A stretch of 64,000 bases of DNA from Bacteroidia bacterium (GTDB lineage: Bacteria; Bacteroidota; Bacteroidia; Flavobacteriales_D; Sanyastnellaceae): the NCBI GenBank assembly GCA_030427925.1, contig JAUICJ010000003.1, forward strand, positions 89,185-153,184. Direction: 5' to 3'. Of this stretch, positions 1 through 10,072 are shown in pieces. The position numbers were made by a program, and so were the translations under genes. The notes below the pieces were generated by a model. That model saw only the letters and a program-made list of their open reading frames with translations, did not search any database and was not told where the DNA came from. Numbering within the stretch: the stretch's first letter is position 1; every line of letters begins with the position of its first letter.

Positions 1-2592
1 GCGCTCTTCGTCGGGTTCGTTCAGGGTGACGTCCACCACGGGCAAGGTGCTCAGTTTGTTCCCCAGGGCCCGCATGCCCTTCACGGCGATGAAGTCCTCG
101 AGTGCCACCACCTCATCCTCCCGGTCGCGGGTTTCCTTGAATCGGCGATTGAAGCGCACCACCGCCTCCGGATGAAAAAGCGTCGTGGCCACGCCCAGCC
201 GAGATTGCTCGTGTTCTCCGATGAATCGGAACGGCTTTTGGACGTATTCCGGCAAGAACCGCTTGACGTACCAGTCTTCCTTTTCCCCTTCGAAATACAC
301 CGCGCTGACCACGCGGTTGGGATCCCATTTCTCCAGGTGAATCATCTTGTCGTCGAAATGGGTGCTCAAGTCGTAACCCGTGAACAGGTATTCCCCTGTA
401 CTGAGGATGACCAAAAGGTGATCGTCCCCTCGGAATTCGCCCAAGTACGTCCCCCGGCCGTCCGCATTCAACCTCCGCACCGTTTCGTCATACCACACCT
501 TCAGCGCCCCCAAGGTCGACACGCCTTCTTCGCTCAATTCAATGCGCTTGATGGGGTACTTCGAAACCAGGTTGCCTCCCGCACCCCGGCCTTTGATGCC
601 AATTTCCGAAAAGTCCAGATCGAACCGCAGTTTTTTCAGTCGCTGGTTTGCCCGCAAATGCACGGTCACCACTTCCGCCTCGCCATTCGGATTGGCTGTG
701 AAATACAGGACGCGCGATTTTGCGGTGCCCTTCGTCACGTCGTACTCCTTGTCGCGGGTGCTGCTCGTCACGGGGAAGCGCTTCACGTGGCTTCGACCCG
801 ACGCTCCATCGAGGTAAATGCAGTTGTACGTGGTGCGGTCATCGCCTTTCTTCCACACCCCAACGTAGAGGATGTCTTTTCCGAAAAAGGCCTTCTGAGA
901 CACCTTGCTCACGGAGTACTTGCCGTCCTTTCTGAACACGATGATGTCATCGATGTCGCTGCAATCGCAGACGAATTCTCCCTCTCCGCGCTTCATGCCC
1001 GTACCGACGAAACCCTCCTCGTAATTCGCATAGAGTTTGACGTTCGCGACGGCCACCTCCGCGGCTGAAATGGTATCGAAGGTGCGCAGTTCCGTTTTCC
1101 GCTCACGGCCCTTTCCGTACTTCTTTTTCAGCGTCCGGAACCACTCGATGGCGTAGTCGGTGAGGTGGTCCAAATGGTGCCGCACCTGGGCAATGTCCTC
1201 CTCAAGCGACGCGATGTACTGATCTGCCTTGAATCCGTCGAACTTCGAAATCCGCTTGATCTTGATTTCGGTCAACCGGGTCACATCGTCGTCCGTTACC
1301 GCCCGGACCAAGTGCTTCACATGCGGCTCAAGCCCTTTGTGGATGGAGCTTAGGATTTCCTCCCACGTCTCGCATTCCTCGATGTCGCGGTAGATTCGGT
1401 TCTCGATGAAAATCTTCTCAAGGGAGGCGAAATGCCACTTCTCTTGCAGCTCACCGAGTTCAATTTCCAGCTCCCGCTTCAGCAATTCGCGCGTCGAATT
1501 TGCGGAGATCCTCAAGAGCTCCCGGACGCCAAGGAAATGCGGTTTGTCGTTGAGGATGACCACGGAATTGGGCGCAAGGCTCACTTCGCAGTCGGTGAAG
1601 GCGTAGAGGGCGTCGATGGTTTTATCGGGAGAAACGTTGTTGGCCAAATGAATGACCACTTCCACCACGTCCGCGGTGTTGTCCTCGACCTTCTTGATCT
1701 TGATTTTGCCCTTTTCGTTGGCCTTCAAAATGCTATCGATCAACGAACCCGTCGTCACGCCAAACGGCAATTCCCTCACAACCAGAGTCTTCGAGTCTTC
1801 CTTCTCAATGCGAGCGCGAACACGCACCCGCCCGCCGCGGAGGCCATCGTTGTAGTTCTCCACGTCCGCCATTCCGCCCGTCGGGAAGTCCGGAACGAGG
1901 GTGAACGACTTGCCTTGAAGCGCGGCCACGCTCGCATCGATCAGCTCGATGAAGTTGTGCGGCAGCGTCTTGCAGGCGAGGCCCACCGCGATGCCTTCCA
2001 CACCCGATGCCAGCAGAAGCGGAAACTTCACCGGCAGCGTATCGGGCTCCTTGTTGCGTCCGTCATAACTGGCAAGCCAGTTCGTGGTCTTCGCGTTGAA
2101 GCACACTTCCTTGCCAAATTTGCTCAGCCGCACCTCGATGTAACGCGGGGCTGCTGCGCGGTCGCCCGTCAAGATGTTGCCCCAGTTTCCCTGGCAGTCA
2201 AGGAGCAATTCCCGCTGTCCGATTTGGACCATGGCATCCCCGATGCTCGCATCCCCGTGCGGGTGATACTTCATGGTGTTGCCGATGACGTTCGCCACCT
2301 TGTGGAAGCGTCCGTCGTCCATCTCATTGAGGCTGTGCAAGATGCGGCGTTGCACCGGCTTCAAGCCGTCGTTTTGGTGCGGCACGGCCCGTTCCAAGAT
2401 GACGTACGACGCGTAATCCAGGAAGTAGTCGTTGTACATGCCGCTCACCTTGATGACGCGCTCCAACTCCTCCCCTTCCCTCACATCGTCATCCAAGACT
2501 TCCGCTTCTTCCACCTCATCGGCTTCCTCGCGCGGTTCCTGCTGTTCCGAGCCCTCCAGCTCGTCGTTCGGTTCTTCTGGAAAATCGCTCAT
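1..2592 (-). CDS. parC: DNA topoisomerase IV subunit A (partial at left edge)
   Basis: Breakage-reunion subunit of the type IIA topoisomerase that decatenates daughter chromosomes. Reading the minus strand from an ATG at 2592 gives an open frame of 864 codons up to the window edge, so the C-terminus is missing. After an acidic N-terminus of about 40 residues comes a GyrA/ParC core with [13 protein letters not shown] near residue 100 and [13 protein letters not shown]. The Tyr in this motif, residue 151, fits the DNA-linking nucleophile. A GyrA-type coiled coil and the beginning of a beta-pinwheel-like C-terminal part follow. The start codon overlaps the parE stop (ATGA), so the two subunits are translationally coupled. 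Bacteroidota parC and gyrA are similar; the parE neighbour decides the name. Confidence 0.9.
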   Translation of the reverse strand, partial: MSDFPEEPNDELEGSEQQEPREEADEVEEAEVLDDDVREGEELERVIKVSGMYNDYFLDYASYVILERAVPHQNDGLKPVQRRILHSLNEMDDGRFHKVANVIGNTMKYHPHGDASIGDAMVQIGQRELLLDCQGNWGNILTGDRAAAPRYIEVRLSKFGKEVCFNAKTTNWLASYDGRNKEPDTLPVKFPLLLASGVEGIAVGLACKTLPHNFIELIDASVAALQGKSFTLVPDFPTGGMADVENYNDGLRGGRVRVRARIEKEDSKTLVVRELPFGVTTGSLIDSILKANEKGKIKIKKVEDNTADVVEVVIHLANNVSPDKTIDALYAFTDCEVSLAPNSVVILNDKPHFLGVRELLRISANSTRELLKRELEIELGELQEKWHFASLEKIFIENRIYRDIEECETWEEILSSIHKGLEPHVKHLVRAVTDDDVTRLTEIKIKRISKFDGFKADQYIASLEEDIAQVRHHLDHLTDYAIEWFRTLKKKYGKGRERKTELRTFDTISAAEVAVANVKLYANYEEGFVGTGMKRGEGEFVCDCSDIDDIIVFRKDGKYSVSKVSQKAFFGKDILYVGVWKKGDDRTTYNCIYLDGASGRSHVKRFPVTSSTRDKEYDVTKGTAKSRVLYFTANPNGEAEVVTVHLRANQRLKKLRFDLDFSEIGIKGRGAGGNLVSKYPIKRIELSEEGVSTLGALKVWYDETVRRLNADGRGTYLGEFRGDDHLLVILSTGEYLFTGYDLSTHFDDKMIHLEKWDPNRVVSAVYFEGEKEDWYVKRFLPEYVQKPFRFIGEHEQSRLGVATTLFHPEAVVRFNRRFKETRDREDEVVALEDFIAVKGMRALGNKLSTLPVVDVTLNEPDEER

Positions 2593-4442
2593 GCCACTTC
2601 GTCCTTTTCGACGCGCAGGTTTTCAATGATGAATTGCTGGCGATCCGGCGTATTGGACCCCATGAAGAAGGTCAACAAATCCTGGATGCCGCTGTCCTTT
2701 CCGATGACCACCGGATCCAATCGGATGTCTTCCCCGATGAAGTTGCTGAACTCGTCCGGACTGATTTCACCGAGTCCCTTGAATCGCGTGATTTCGGGAT
2801 TCTTCCCAAGCTCCGCCATCGCCTCTTGCTTCTCTTCTTCGCTGTAGCAGTAGATGGTTTTCTGCTTGTTCCGCACGCGGAAAAGCGGGGTTTGGAGCAC
2901 GTACAAGTGGCCTTTCTTCACCAAATCCGGGAAGAACTGCAAAAAGAACGTGATGAGCAACAAGCGGATGTGCATGCCGTCCACGTCCGCGTCCGTTGCG
3001 ATGACCACGTTGTTGTAGCGCAAAGTGTCCAGTCCGTCCTCGATGTCAAGTGCGGCTTGGAGCAGGTTGAACTCCTCGTTTTCGTACACCACCTTCTTCG
3101 TCTTGCCGAAGCAATTGAGGGGCTTACCTTTCAAAGAGAACACGGCTTGCGTCTTGACGTCTCGGGCTTTCGTGATGGAGCCCGAAGCCGAATCGCCCTC
3201 CGTGATGAACAGGGTGGTCGCTTCGCGCAGGTCGTTTTTATCGGACAAATGGACCCGGCAGTCCCGCAACTTGCGGTTGTGCAACGAAGCCTTCTTCGCG
3301 CGATCCCGCGCGAGCTTCTTGATGCCGGCCAAATCCTTGCGCTCCCGTTCCGATTGCAAAATCCGCGCTTGCAAGGCCGAAGCGATTTCGGGGTTTCGGT
3401 GCAAGAAATTGTCCAAGTCGCGCTTCAAGAAATCGTACACGAAGCTCTTGAGCGTGGGGCGATCGGGACCGACTTCGGTGGAGCCCAGCTTGGTCTTGGT
3501 TTGGCTTTCGAACACCGGTTCCTCCACCTTGACTGCAATGGCCGCCTTGATGCCCGATCGGACGTCCGACCCGTCGTAGTCCTTGCCGAAGAAATCGCGC
3601 ATCACGCGCACCACCGCCTCGCGAAACGCGCTCTGGTGGGTCCCCCCTTGCGACGTGAATTGGCCGTTGACAAAGCTCTGGTAATCCTCCCCGTAAGCAT
3701 CCGTGTGGGTCAGGGCCACCTCGATGTCGTCCCCTTTGATGTGGATGATGGGGTAGCGCGGCTCCGTGTCCAAATCGTTCGTGAGCAGGTCCTTCAGGCC
3801 GTTGTCGCTTTTGAACTTTTCCCCATTCAAGTAAAGCGAAAGCCCCGTGTTCAAGTACGCGTAATTCCAAAGCAATCGCTCCACATATTCCATGCGGAAC
3901 CGGTAGCCTTTGAACACCGTCAGGTCCGGACGGAATACGATGAGCGTGCCGTTGCGCTCTTCCGAAGCCTCCACTCCCGTCTCCTCCAAAAGCTCTCCGG
4001 TTTCGAAACGCGCCAACTTGCGCTGTCCATCCCGAAAGCTCTCCACGGAAAACGACTCGGACAAGGCATTGACGGCCTTCGTACCCACTCCATTCAAGCC
4101 GACCGACTTCTTGAACGCCCGCGAATCGTACTTCCCGCCGGTGTTGATCTTCGAAACGCAATCGACCACTTTCCCCAGCGGAATGCCTCGACCGTAGTCG
4201 CGCACCCGCACCTCGCCGTCCTTGATGGTGACGCGGATGCTCTTGCCATGGCCCATCGCGTGCTCGTCGATGCTGTTGTCGATCACCTCTTTCAACAGGA
4301 CGTAGATCCCATCGTCCGCCGACTGCCCGTCGCCGAGTTTACCGATGTACATCCCCGGACGCATCCGGATGTGCTCCTTCCAATCGAGGGAGCGGATGTT
4401 GTCCTCGTTGTACGTTACTTGTTCGTTCTCCTTGTCCGTCAT
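2589..4442 (-). CDS. parE: DNA topoisomerase IV subunit B
   Basis: ATPase subunit of topoisomerase IV, partner of the ParC encoded directly downstream. The 617-residue product has the GHKL ATPase motifs [17 protein letters not shown] and [12 protein letters not shown] in its first 130 residues. A TOPRIM domain follows, with [10 protein letters not shown] (Glu415) and [10 protein letters not shown] (Asp484/486/488) as metal ligands. Length and motif order are normal for ParE. A TAAGTTTG element lies 7 nt upstream of the ATG, so the promoter of the parE-parC pair is probably there, in the 180-bp gap shared with divergent pepD. Confidence 0.95.
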   Translation of the reverse strand: MTDKENEQVTYNEDNIRSLDWKEHIRMRPGMYIGKLGDGQSADDGIYVLLKEVIDNSIDEHAMGHGKSIRVTIKDGEVRVRDYGRGIPLGKVVDCVSKINTGGKYDSRAFKKSVGLNGVGTKAVNALSESFSVESFRDGQRKLARFETGELLEETGVEASEERNGTLIVFRPDLTVFKGYRFRMEYVERLLWNYAYLNTGLSLYLNGEKFKSDNGLKDLLTNDLDTEPRYPIIHIKGDDIEVALTHTDAYGEDYQSFVNGQFTSQGGTHQSAFREAVVRVMRDFFGKDYDGSDVRSGIKAAIAVKVEEPVFESQTKTKLGSTEVGPDRPTLKSFVYDFLKRDLDNFLHRNPEIASALQARILQSERERKDLAGIKKLARDRAKKASLHNRKLRDCRVHLSDKNDLREATTLFITEGDSASGSITKARDVKTQAVFSLKGKPLNCFGKTKKVVYENEEFNLLQAALDIEDGLDTLRYNNVVIATDADVDGMHIRLLLITFFLQFFPDLVKKGHLYVLQTPLFRVRNKQKTIYCYSEEEKQEAMAELGKNPEITRFKGLGEISPDEFSNFIGEDIRLDPVVIGKDSGIQDLLTFFMGSNTPDRQQFIIENLRVEKDEVA

Positions 4443-4449
4443 CTCGCTT

Positions 4450-4457
4450 CAAACTTA
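4450..4457 (-). promoter_or_regulatory. -7 promoter element of parE
   Basis: TAAGTTTG on the minus strand matches the Bacteroidota -7 consensus TAnnTTTG and ends 7 nt before the parE ATG. No convincing -33 element was seen. Confidence 0.55.
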
Positions 4458-4599
4458 CTGCCTTCTCGCGAAGCGCGGGCTGCTGTGAAAGGCCAAATTA
4501 TCCACAACGCGACCGACCCCGGCCCCTCCACTTCACGGACGAAGGTCCGGAGTTTGCAGGCGTTGGCTTGGCGGATTCGGGCGGGGAGGTTGGCGGTTG

Positions 4600-4607
4600 T
4601 AAATTTG
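4600..4607 (+). promoter_or_regulatory. -7 promoter element of pepD
   Basis: TAAATTTG matches TAnnTTTG and ends 15 nt before the pepD ATG. It also argues for the ATG at 4623 rather than any start in the long open frame upstream, which is antisense to parE. Confidence 0.55.
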
Positions 4608-4622
4608 GCCAAAACCCCATCC

Positions 4623-6089
4623 ATGAGCTCAGCCATCGCCGCCCTCGAACCCCAAGCCCTCTGGAAGCACTTCGCCGCACTGAACGCCATCCCCCGCCCC
4701 TCGAAACACGAAGAACGCGTGGTCGAGTGGGTGATGGAATTCGGACGCAGCCGCAACTTGGAAACCGCGCTCGACGAAGTGGGCAACGTGCTGATCAAAA
4801 AGCCCGCGACTGCTGGCATGGAAAACCGCGAAACGGTCGTGCTGCAAAGCCACCTCGACATGGTGTGCCAAAAGAACAACGACACCAATTTTGATTTCAT
4901 GACGGAGGGCATCCGCATGCGCATCGACGGTGACTGGGTCAAAGCCGAGGGCACCACCCTGGGCGCGGACAATGGCATCGGGGTAGCGGCCATCCTCGGC
5001 CTGCTCGACGCGAGCGACATTCCGCATCCGGCATTGGAAGCCCTGTTCACCATCGACGAAGAAACCGGGATGACCGGGGCATTGGGCCTTCAGGGCGGGT
5101 TCCTCTCGGGTTCCATCCTGCTCAACCTCGACACGGAGGACGACGATGAAATCAGCATCGGTTGCGCCGGTGGGGTCGACGTGACTTCAACGTGCCGATA
5201 CGACGCCGAAGAAGTCGCGGACGGCACGGCCGGCCTGACGCTGACCGTTAAAGGGGGAAGCGGAGGCCACTCGGGGATGGACATTCACAAAGGGCTGGCG
5301 AACGCGAACAAAATCATGAACCGGCTGCTGCTCGTGGCCTCCGACCAAGTCGATTTCCGCATCGCATCCATCGATGGCGGCGGCTTGCGCAATGCCATTC
5401 CCCGGGAATCGTCGGCGCTCTTGGCCTTGGCGAAAGAGGATGTGGCCGATTTCAAAGAAGGGTTGGCGGCTTATTTCGAAGGCGTAAGGGCCGAATATGC
5501 GACTACGGATCCGGATTTGGCCTTGGTCATGGACGACGCCCCCTCACCGGTCCATGCCCTGCCGGAAGCCACGCAAGAAGCGCTGTTGCTGGCCATTCAA
5601 GCGTGCCCGGTTGGCATCCACCGCATGAGCCCGGACCTGGATGATTTGGTCCAAACCTCGAACAACCTCGCCCGCGTGCAAATCGGCGACGGCGCGGTCA
5701 CCATTCAATGCCTCTGCCGCAGCAGCGTGGACACGGAAAAATGGGACCACGCCCGCAGCATTCAAGCGGCCTTCGCCCTTGCGGGACTGGACACGGAGTT
5801 CAGCGGCAGCTACCCCGGCTGGACGCCCAATCCCCACTCGGCCATTGTGTCCTTGTTGAAGGACCTGTACGTTGAGCGCTATGGGGAGCAGCCGAATGTC
5901 TTGGCCTGTCATGCGGGATTGGAATGCGGCATTTTGGGTACGAACTACCCCGCGATGGACATGGTGAGCTTCGGCCCCAACATCCGCGGAGCGCACAGCC
6001 CCGATGAACGCGTGCAAATCAGCTCGGTCCAGAAATTTTGGGGCTACCTCTTGGACGCTTTGACCCGCATCCCCGTTTCCCATGCTTGA
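4623..6089 (+). CDS. pepD: Aminoacyl-histidine dipeptidase (PepD, M20 family)
   Basis: Cytosolic dinuclear zinc dipeptidase that cleaves Xaa-His and other dipeptides. The 488-residue product has the usual PepD length. M20 metal and catalytic positions are visible: SHLDMV (His77, Asp79), GADNGIG (Asp116) and TIDEETGM (Glu146/147). The frame stays open far upstream across parE, but that part is antisense shadow. The ATG at 4623 follows a -7 element and gives the expected N-terminus. The last codons overlap surE by 8 bp, and the gene heads a chain of overlapping envelope and housekeeping genes. Confidence is high. Confidence 0.93.
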   Translation: MSSAIAALEPQALWKHFAALNAIPRPSKHEERVVEWVMEFGRSRNLETALDEVGNVLIKKPATAGMENRETVVLQSHLDMVCQKNNDTNFDFMTEGIRMRIDGDWVKAEGTTLGADNGIGVAAILGLLDASDIPHPALEALFTIDEETGMTGALGLQGGFLSGSILLNLDTEDDDEISIGCAGGVDVTSTCRYDAEEVADGTAGLTLTVKGGSGGHSGMDIHKGLANANKIMNRLLLVASDQVDFRIASIDGGGLRNAIPRESSALLALAKEDVADFKEGLAAYFEGVRAEYATTDPDLALVMDDAPSPVHALPEATQEALLLAIQACPVGIHRMSPDLDDLVQTSNNLARVQIGDGAVTIQCLCRSSVDTEKWDHARSIQAAFALAGLDTEFSGSYPGWTPNPHSAIVSLLKDLYVERYGEQPNVLACHAGLECGILGTNYPAMDMVSFGPNIRGAHSPDERVQISSVQKFWGYLLDALTRIPVSHA

Positions 6090-6855
6090 TCGCCCGCTCA
6101 TCCTGGTCGTCAACGACGACGGCATCACGGCCCCGGGCATCGTCGCCTTGGCGAGTGAAATGGTGGCCTTCGGGGAGGTTTGGGTCGTTGCGCCCGACAG
6201 CCCGCAATCGGGCATGGGCCATGCGGTGACCATCGGCAACATCCTGCGCATGGAGGAGGCCTATTTCCCTGTGGAAGGGGTGCGCGCGCATTCGACAACA
6301 GGAACGCCCGTGGACTGCGTGAAGTTGGCCATTCACCGGATCTTGCACCGCAAGCCCGACTTGTTGGTGAGCGGCATCAACCACGGCTCCAACAGTTCCA
6401 TCAACGTCATTTACAGCGGGACGATGTCGGCCGCGGTGGAAGGGGCGCTCGAAGGAATCCCCTCCATCGGGTTCAGCTTGCTCGACCATGCAAAAACCGC
6501 CGATTTCTCAGCGGCTCGGGAAGCGGTGAAGCGCGTGGTGCCTCAAGTCCTCGAGCACGGATTGCCCGGTGGAACGTGCTTGAACGTCAACATTCCGAAG
6601 CTGCCTTGGTCCGAAATCAAGGGCATCAAGGTGTGCCGGCAATCGGCAGGCTATTGGGAGGAGGCGTTTGAAGAACGGCAATCGCCTGGGGGAAGCACGT
6701 ACTATTGGATGAGTGGCCAATTCACGAACCCGGACCACGGGGAAGACACGGACGAATGGGCGTTGAAGCACGGCTACGTGAGTGTGGTTCCGACGCAATT
6801 TGACTTGACCGCCCACCATGCGATTGCGCGGTTGAATCAGTGGAATTGGTCATGA
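6082..6855 (+). CDS. surE: 5'/3'-nucleotidase SurE
   Basis: Metal-dependent survival-protein phosphatase that dephosphorylates nucleoside monophosphates. The 257-residue product begins with the diagnostic LILVVNDDGITAPGI metal-binding motif and carries SGINHGSN near residue 100, both SurE hallmarks. It starts inside the end of pepD and ends with an ATGA overlap with the following small membrane-protein gene, so it is part of one transcript running towards lpxB. Confidence 0.95.
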   Translation: MLDRPLILVVNDDGITAPGIVALASEMVAFGEVWVVAPDSPQSGMGHAVTIGNILRMEEAYFPVEGVRAHSTTGTPVDCVKLAIHRILHRKPDLLVSGINHGSNSSINVIYSGTMSAAVEGALEGIPSIGFSLLDHAKTADFSAAREAVKRVVPQVLEHGLPGGTCLNVNIPKLPWSEIKGIKVCRQSAGYWEEAFEERQSPGGSTYYWMSGQFTNPDHGEDTDEWALKHGYVSVVPTQFDLTAHHAIARLNQWNWS

Positions 6856-7169
6856 GCCGTTCGCAGCGGGAATCGCTCTGGGGCGTCGGTTTGGGGTTGG
6901 TGGGTGCGGTTTTGGGGCTCGTGCTGACGGCAGCTTGGTGGCAGTGGAATACCGATGATTCGATGGGGTTTTTCATCCGGGAGGTGTTTTGGAACGGTGG
7001 GCTGTACCAAGATTCCATCGTCACGGTGAGCGTTCTCATGGACGTGGTGCTCTTTTACGGGTTGTTGCACTTCAATCGGGAAGCCATGGCGCGCGGGGTG
7101 ATGGTGGTGATTTTGGCGGCCGTCCCGGTGGTGATCTACCTTCAAATGATCAACCTCGACACCGCATGA
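6852..7169 (+). CDS. Small hypothetical membrane protein between surE and lpxB
   Basis: The 105-residue product has about three predicted membrane helices (roughly residues 10-30, 55-75 and 80-100) and no motif I recognise. The ATG at 6852 overlaps the surE stop, and its own stop overlaps the lpxB start (ATGA). This tight coupling on both sides argues that it is a real gene. A role in the envelope is only a guess from position. Confidence 0.75.
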   Translation: MSRSQRESLWGVGLGLVGAVLGLVLTAAWWQWNTDDSMGFFIREVFWNGGLYQDSIVTVSVLMDVVLFYGLLHFNREAMARGVMVVILAAVPVVIYLQMINLDTA

Positions 7170-8263
7170 CGCCTCGCAAAGTGTTCATCGTGGCGGGCGA
7201 GGCCTCGGGCGACTTGTACGCGGGACAAGTGGTGCGGGAGCTGTTGAAGCGGGAACCGTCCGTGGAGGTGCGCGGATGGGGGGGCGAGGAGCTGCAGTCC
7301 GCTGGGGCTGAGGTGACGACGCACTACCGGGATTTGGCCTTCATGGGCTTTCTCGAAGTGGTCCAAAACCTGGGAACGATTCGACGCAACCTGAACCGGT
7401 GCTGGGCGGAAATCGAGGCGTTCGCGCCCGATTTGTTCCTGGGGGTGGATTTTCCGGGCTTCAACTTGCGCATTGCCCGCAAGGCGAAATCGAAGGGCAT
7501 TGTCGTGCACCATTACATTTCCCCTTCCATTTGGGCTTGGCGCAAAGGGCGCTTGAAGTCCATTCGGCGCGATGTGGACCGGATGTACGTGACGTTGCCG
7601 TTCGAAACGCCGCTTTACGAGGCGGTCGGCATGGACGTTCGGTTCGTGGGGCATCCCCTGCTGGACTTGGCGGATCAGGCTTCTGGGGATTGGCGAGCGG
7701 GCGCAGGGCTGACGACCAACCGTCCCCTCGTCGCGTTGCTGCCCGGTTCGCGCACGCAAGAATTGAAGCACATGCTGCCCGTGCTTCAGGCCGCCGCTGC
7801 ACACCTACCCGATGCGTACCAAGCCGTGGTGGCAGGAGCACCCGGGCAGCCCCGGTCGGCGTATGACGGGGTGCCGTTTCCTGTGGTGTTTGGCGCAACG
7901 CGGGCCTTGCTTGCTGATGCCGAATTCGCGTGGGTCACCTCCGGAACGGCTACCTTGGAGACCGCCTTGCTGAACACCCCGCAACTCATTGTCTACAAGA
8001 CCAGTCGCCTAACGTATTGGATTGCCCGGGCATTGGCGAACGTGCGCCACATCGGCCTGCCCAACCTCATTGCAAAATCCGACCTCGTCCCGGAATTGAT
8101 CCAAAGCGAATGCACGCCCGAAGCCATCGCCTCCCTGAGCGAGGGACTTGCACGCGGAGGGAAGGAACGCGAACGCCAGCTGGCGGGTTACCAATCGCTG
8201 CATGAGCTGTTGGGCAATCCCGGTGCCGGTGGACGGGTGGCCGCAGGAATCTTGGAACCATGA
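7166..8263 (+). CDS. lpxB: Lipid-A-disaccharide synthase
   Basis: Glycosyltransferase family 19 enzyme that condenses UDP-2,3-diacylglucosamine with lipid X to form the lipid A disaccharide at the cytoplasmic side of the inner membrane. The 365-residue product starts with VFIVAGEASGDLYAG and contains the LpxB signatures GVDFPGFNLRIA and YISPSIWAWRKGR, with LLPGSRTQE in the C-terminal half. It shows that the cell makes LPS. It overlaps both neighbours by 4 bp. Confidence 0.95.
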   Translation: MTPRKVFIVAGEASGDLYAGQVVRELLKREPSVEVRGWGGEELQSAGAEVTTHYRDLAFMGFLEVVQNLGTIRRNLNRCWAEIEAFAPDLFLGVDFPGFNLRIARKAKSKGIVVHHYISPSIWAWRKGRLKSIRRDVDRMYVTLPFETPLYEAVGMDVRFVGHPLLDLADQASGDWRAGAGLTTNRPLVALLPGSRTQELKHMLPVLQAAAAHLPDAYQAVVAGAPGQPRSAYDGVPFPVVFGATRALLADAEFAWVTSGTATLETALLNTPQLIVYKTSRLTYWIARALANVRHIGLPNLIAKSDLVPELIQSECTPEAIASLSEGLARGGKERERQLAGYQSLHELLGNPGAGGRVAAGILEP

Positions 8264-9381
8264 AGTGGGGATTGGTGGTGGTGCTTGTGATGTGGGCTCC
8301 CCTCACAATGGTTTGGTCCCAACAGCCGGTGCGCATCGGTTTGTTCGAGGGCAACTTGCCCACTTCGGTGGAACTGACGGCCCTTTCTGGCGCCTTTGAA
8401 TGGGTGGATGCGCAGGGCAAGGTGATCCACGAAATGGGGATCAAGAGCGCCTTGTCCTTGGCAAACGGCCGCCTGAACCTCGTCGAAGGAGAACGCGATT
8501 ACGTCCACCTCCGCCCCACTCTTCCCCAAAGCCGTGTGCAGCTCCGTGCGCCAGGTAAATACCCGACGGTCCACACCGGCCGGCTCCATTTCCTCGTCGA
8601 ATCCGGCGGCATTCGCTGCGTCCTTGAGGCGGAACTCGAAGCGTACTTGCAGGGGGTGCTGTCCGCCGAAGCCGGCAAAGGGCACCATCCAGAATACTAC
8701 CGCGCTCAAGCCGTGGTTAGCCGAACCTACACCATCCAAGCCATGGGGCGGCATCGAATGCAAGGGTTCGATGTGTGCGATGCCGTGCATTGCCAAGCCT
8801 ACCACGGCATCGGAACCGTGAACGACACCCTGCGCCAGGCCGTCGAATCCACCGCGGGAACGCTGTTGGTCGATCGCCAAGGCCGCCCCATCACCGCGGC
8901 CTTCCATTCAAATTGTGGCGGGCAAACTCAAGGCGCTGAAAACGTTTGGCAACGTCCGGTGGAGTATTTGGTCGGGGTAGCCGATACCTTCTGCCTCGCC
9001 ATGCCGCACGCCCAATGGACGAAATCCGTGCCGTCAGAAGCTTGGCGAAGTTGGCTCGACGAACGAAGAGCGGGCTCCAGCGAGCGCACCACCTTCCTGC
9101 CCAACGAGCGATTCGACGCCCTGCCCGACAGCGGAGCGCGCATTCGCGCCATCGAAGCCCGGAGCGCATTTGGCCTGCAATCCAGTTACTTCGTAGCCGT
9201 TGATGATGGCAGGGAAGTGCGGTTCATGGGGCAAGGGTTTGGGCACGGGGTGGGCCTGTGCCAAGAAGGCGCGATGCAACGCGCGCTTCGAGGGGCCACG
9301 TACGACCGCATCCTGCACCACTATTACACGGGTGTGCGGCTCACTTCCCTTGAAGCCTTGGGACTCTTTCAACGGGACTGA
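8260..9381 (+). CDS. Secreted SpoIID/LytB-domain protein
   Basis: The 373-residue product has an N-terminal signal peptide ending near VWSQ and a SpoIID domain containing YLQGVLSAEAGKGHHPEYY, ARAVVSRTY-like (QAVVSRTYTI) and a C-terminal GFGHGVGLCQEGA segment, all typical of the family. SpoIID of spore formers is a lytic transglycosylase that removes stem-peptide-less glycan; in Bacteroidota the role is presumed to be peptidoglycan trimming. ATGA overlap with lpxB places it in the lipid A/envelope operon. Confidence 0.85.
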   Translation: MKWGLVVVLVMWAPLTMVWSQQPVRIGLFEGNLPTSVELTALSGAFEWVDAQGKVIHEMGIKSALSLANGRLNLVEGERDYVHLRPTLPQSRVQLRAPGKYPTVHTGRLHFLVESGGIRCVLEAELEAYLQGVLSAEAGKGHHPEYYRAQAVVSRTYTIQAMGRHRMQGFDVCDAVHCQAYHGIGTVNDTLRQAVESTAGTLLVDRQGRPITAAFHSNCGGQTQGAENVWQRPVEYLVGVADTFCLAMPHAQWTKSVPSEAWRSWLDERRAGSSERTTFLPNERFDALPDSGARIRAIEARSAFGLQSSYFVAVDDGREVRFMGQGFGHGVGLCQEGAMQRALRGATYDRILHHYYTGVRLTSLEALGLFQRD

Positions 9382-9420
9382 GGGGGAACCTTCTCCCGGC
9401 AACCGCGTAAGCCCATCCAC

Positions 9421-10068
9421 ATGCACCTCATGAAATTCACCCGCACCGCCCTCGTTCTGCTCTTGACCTCGAGCTGCACCGCCTTGAGTTGGGGGCAAGC
9501 CACGGTCGCTGCGTTGAACCAAAACCTCCTCTGGGCAGGCATCGAAAACCCCGTGAACATCACGAGCGTGGCCCCGTTCGATGACGTGCGCATCACGGGA
9601 GGCACCGCGGTGGCCCTGGAATTCAAGGGCGACCGCCATGCGGGATTGTCCATCGTGCCCAACCCCGATTCCGAAACCGTGAGCGTGGCCATGCGACTCG
9701 GCGAGGCTGCAGTGACCTCGGCTGCGGTGTTCCGTGTGAAAGCGTTGCCTTCGCCCGTGGTTCGGTTTGGAAGAGCGACGGAAGGCGACTCCCTGACCTC
9801 CGAAGAACTGGCCTCGAGCTCCTTGCGGGCTTGGGTTCCGGAATTGAATGAAGACGTCGAGTTGATTTGGCATGGCTTCATCCTGAACACCCTCGTCGAC
9901 GGAACCATCGAACAATACACCAGCGAAGGGAGTCAACTCACTGACGCGATGCGCCAAGCACTTGCGGAAGCGCCCAGCGGCAGCGGGTTGTTTTTCAATG
10001 GCTTGGACATCGAAACCCCCGATGGCCACCGCCATGAGGCCCCGAACATCCTGCTGTTCAAGCAGTAG
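9421..10068 (+). CDS. Stand-alone GldM C-terminal-domain-like secreted protein
   Basis: The 215-residue product has a signal peptide (about residues 1-26) followed by a region resembling the periplasmic C-terminal domains of GldM, the T9SS motor stator. The resemblance includes an NPVNIT segment, FRVKALPSPVVRFG and an ELASSSLRAWVPEL-type stretch. It lacks GldM's N-terminal membrane helix and coiled part, and gldK, gldL and gldN are not nearby, so it is not GldM itself. ATG at 9430 is an alternative start. The gene ends 4 bp from the convergent MuiA gene. Confidence 0.7.
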   Translation: MHLMKFTRTALVLLLTSSCTALSWGQATVAALNQNLLWAGIENPVNITSVAPFDDVRITGGTAVALEFKGDRHAGLSIVPNPDSETVSVAMRLGEAAVTSAAVFRVKALPSPVVRFGRATEGDSLTSEELASSSLRAWVPELNEDVELIWHGFILNTLVDGTIEQYTSEGSQLTDAMRQALAEAPSGSGLFFNGLDIETPDGHRHEAPNILLFKQ

Positions 10069-10072
10069 CCGT

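Noticed and set aside
2634..4622. Long plus-strand open frame leading into pepD
   Set aside because: It is antisense to parE, has no family resemblance, and the real pepD start at 4623 follows a -7 element.
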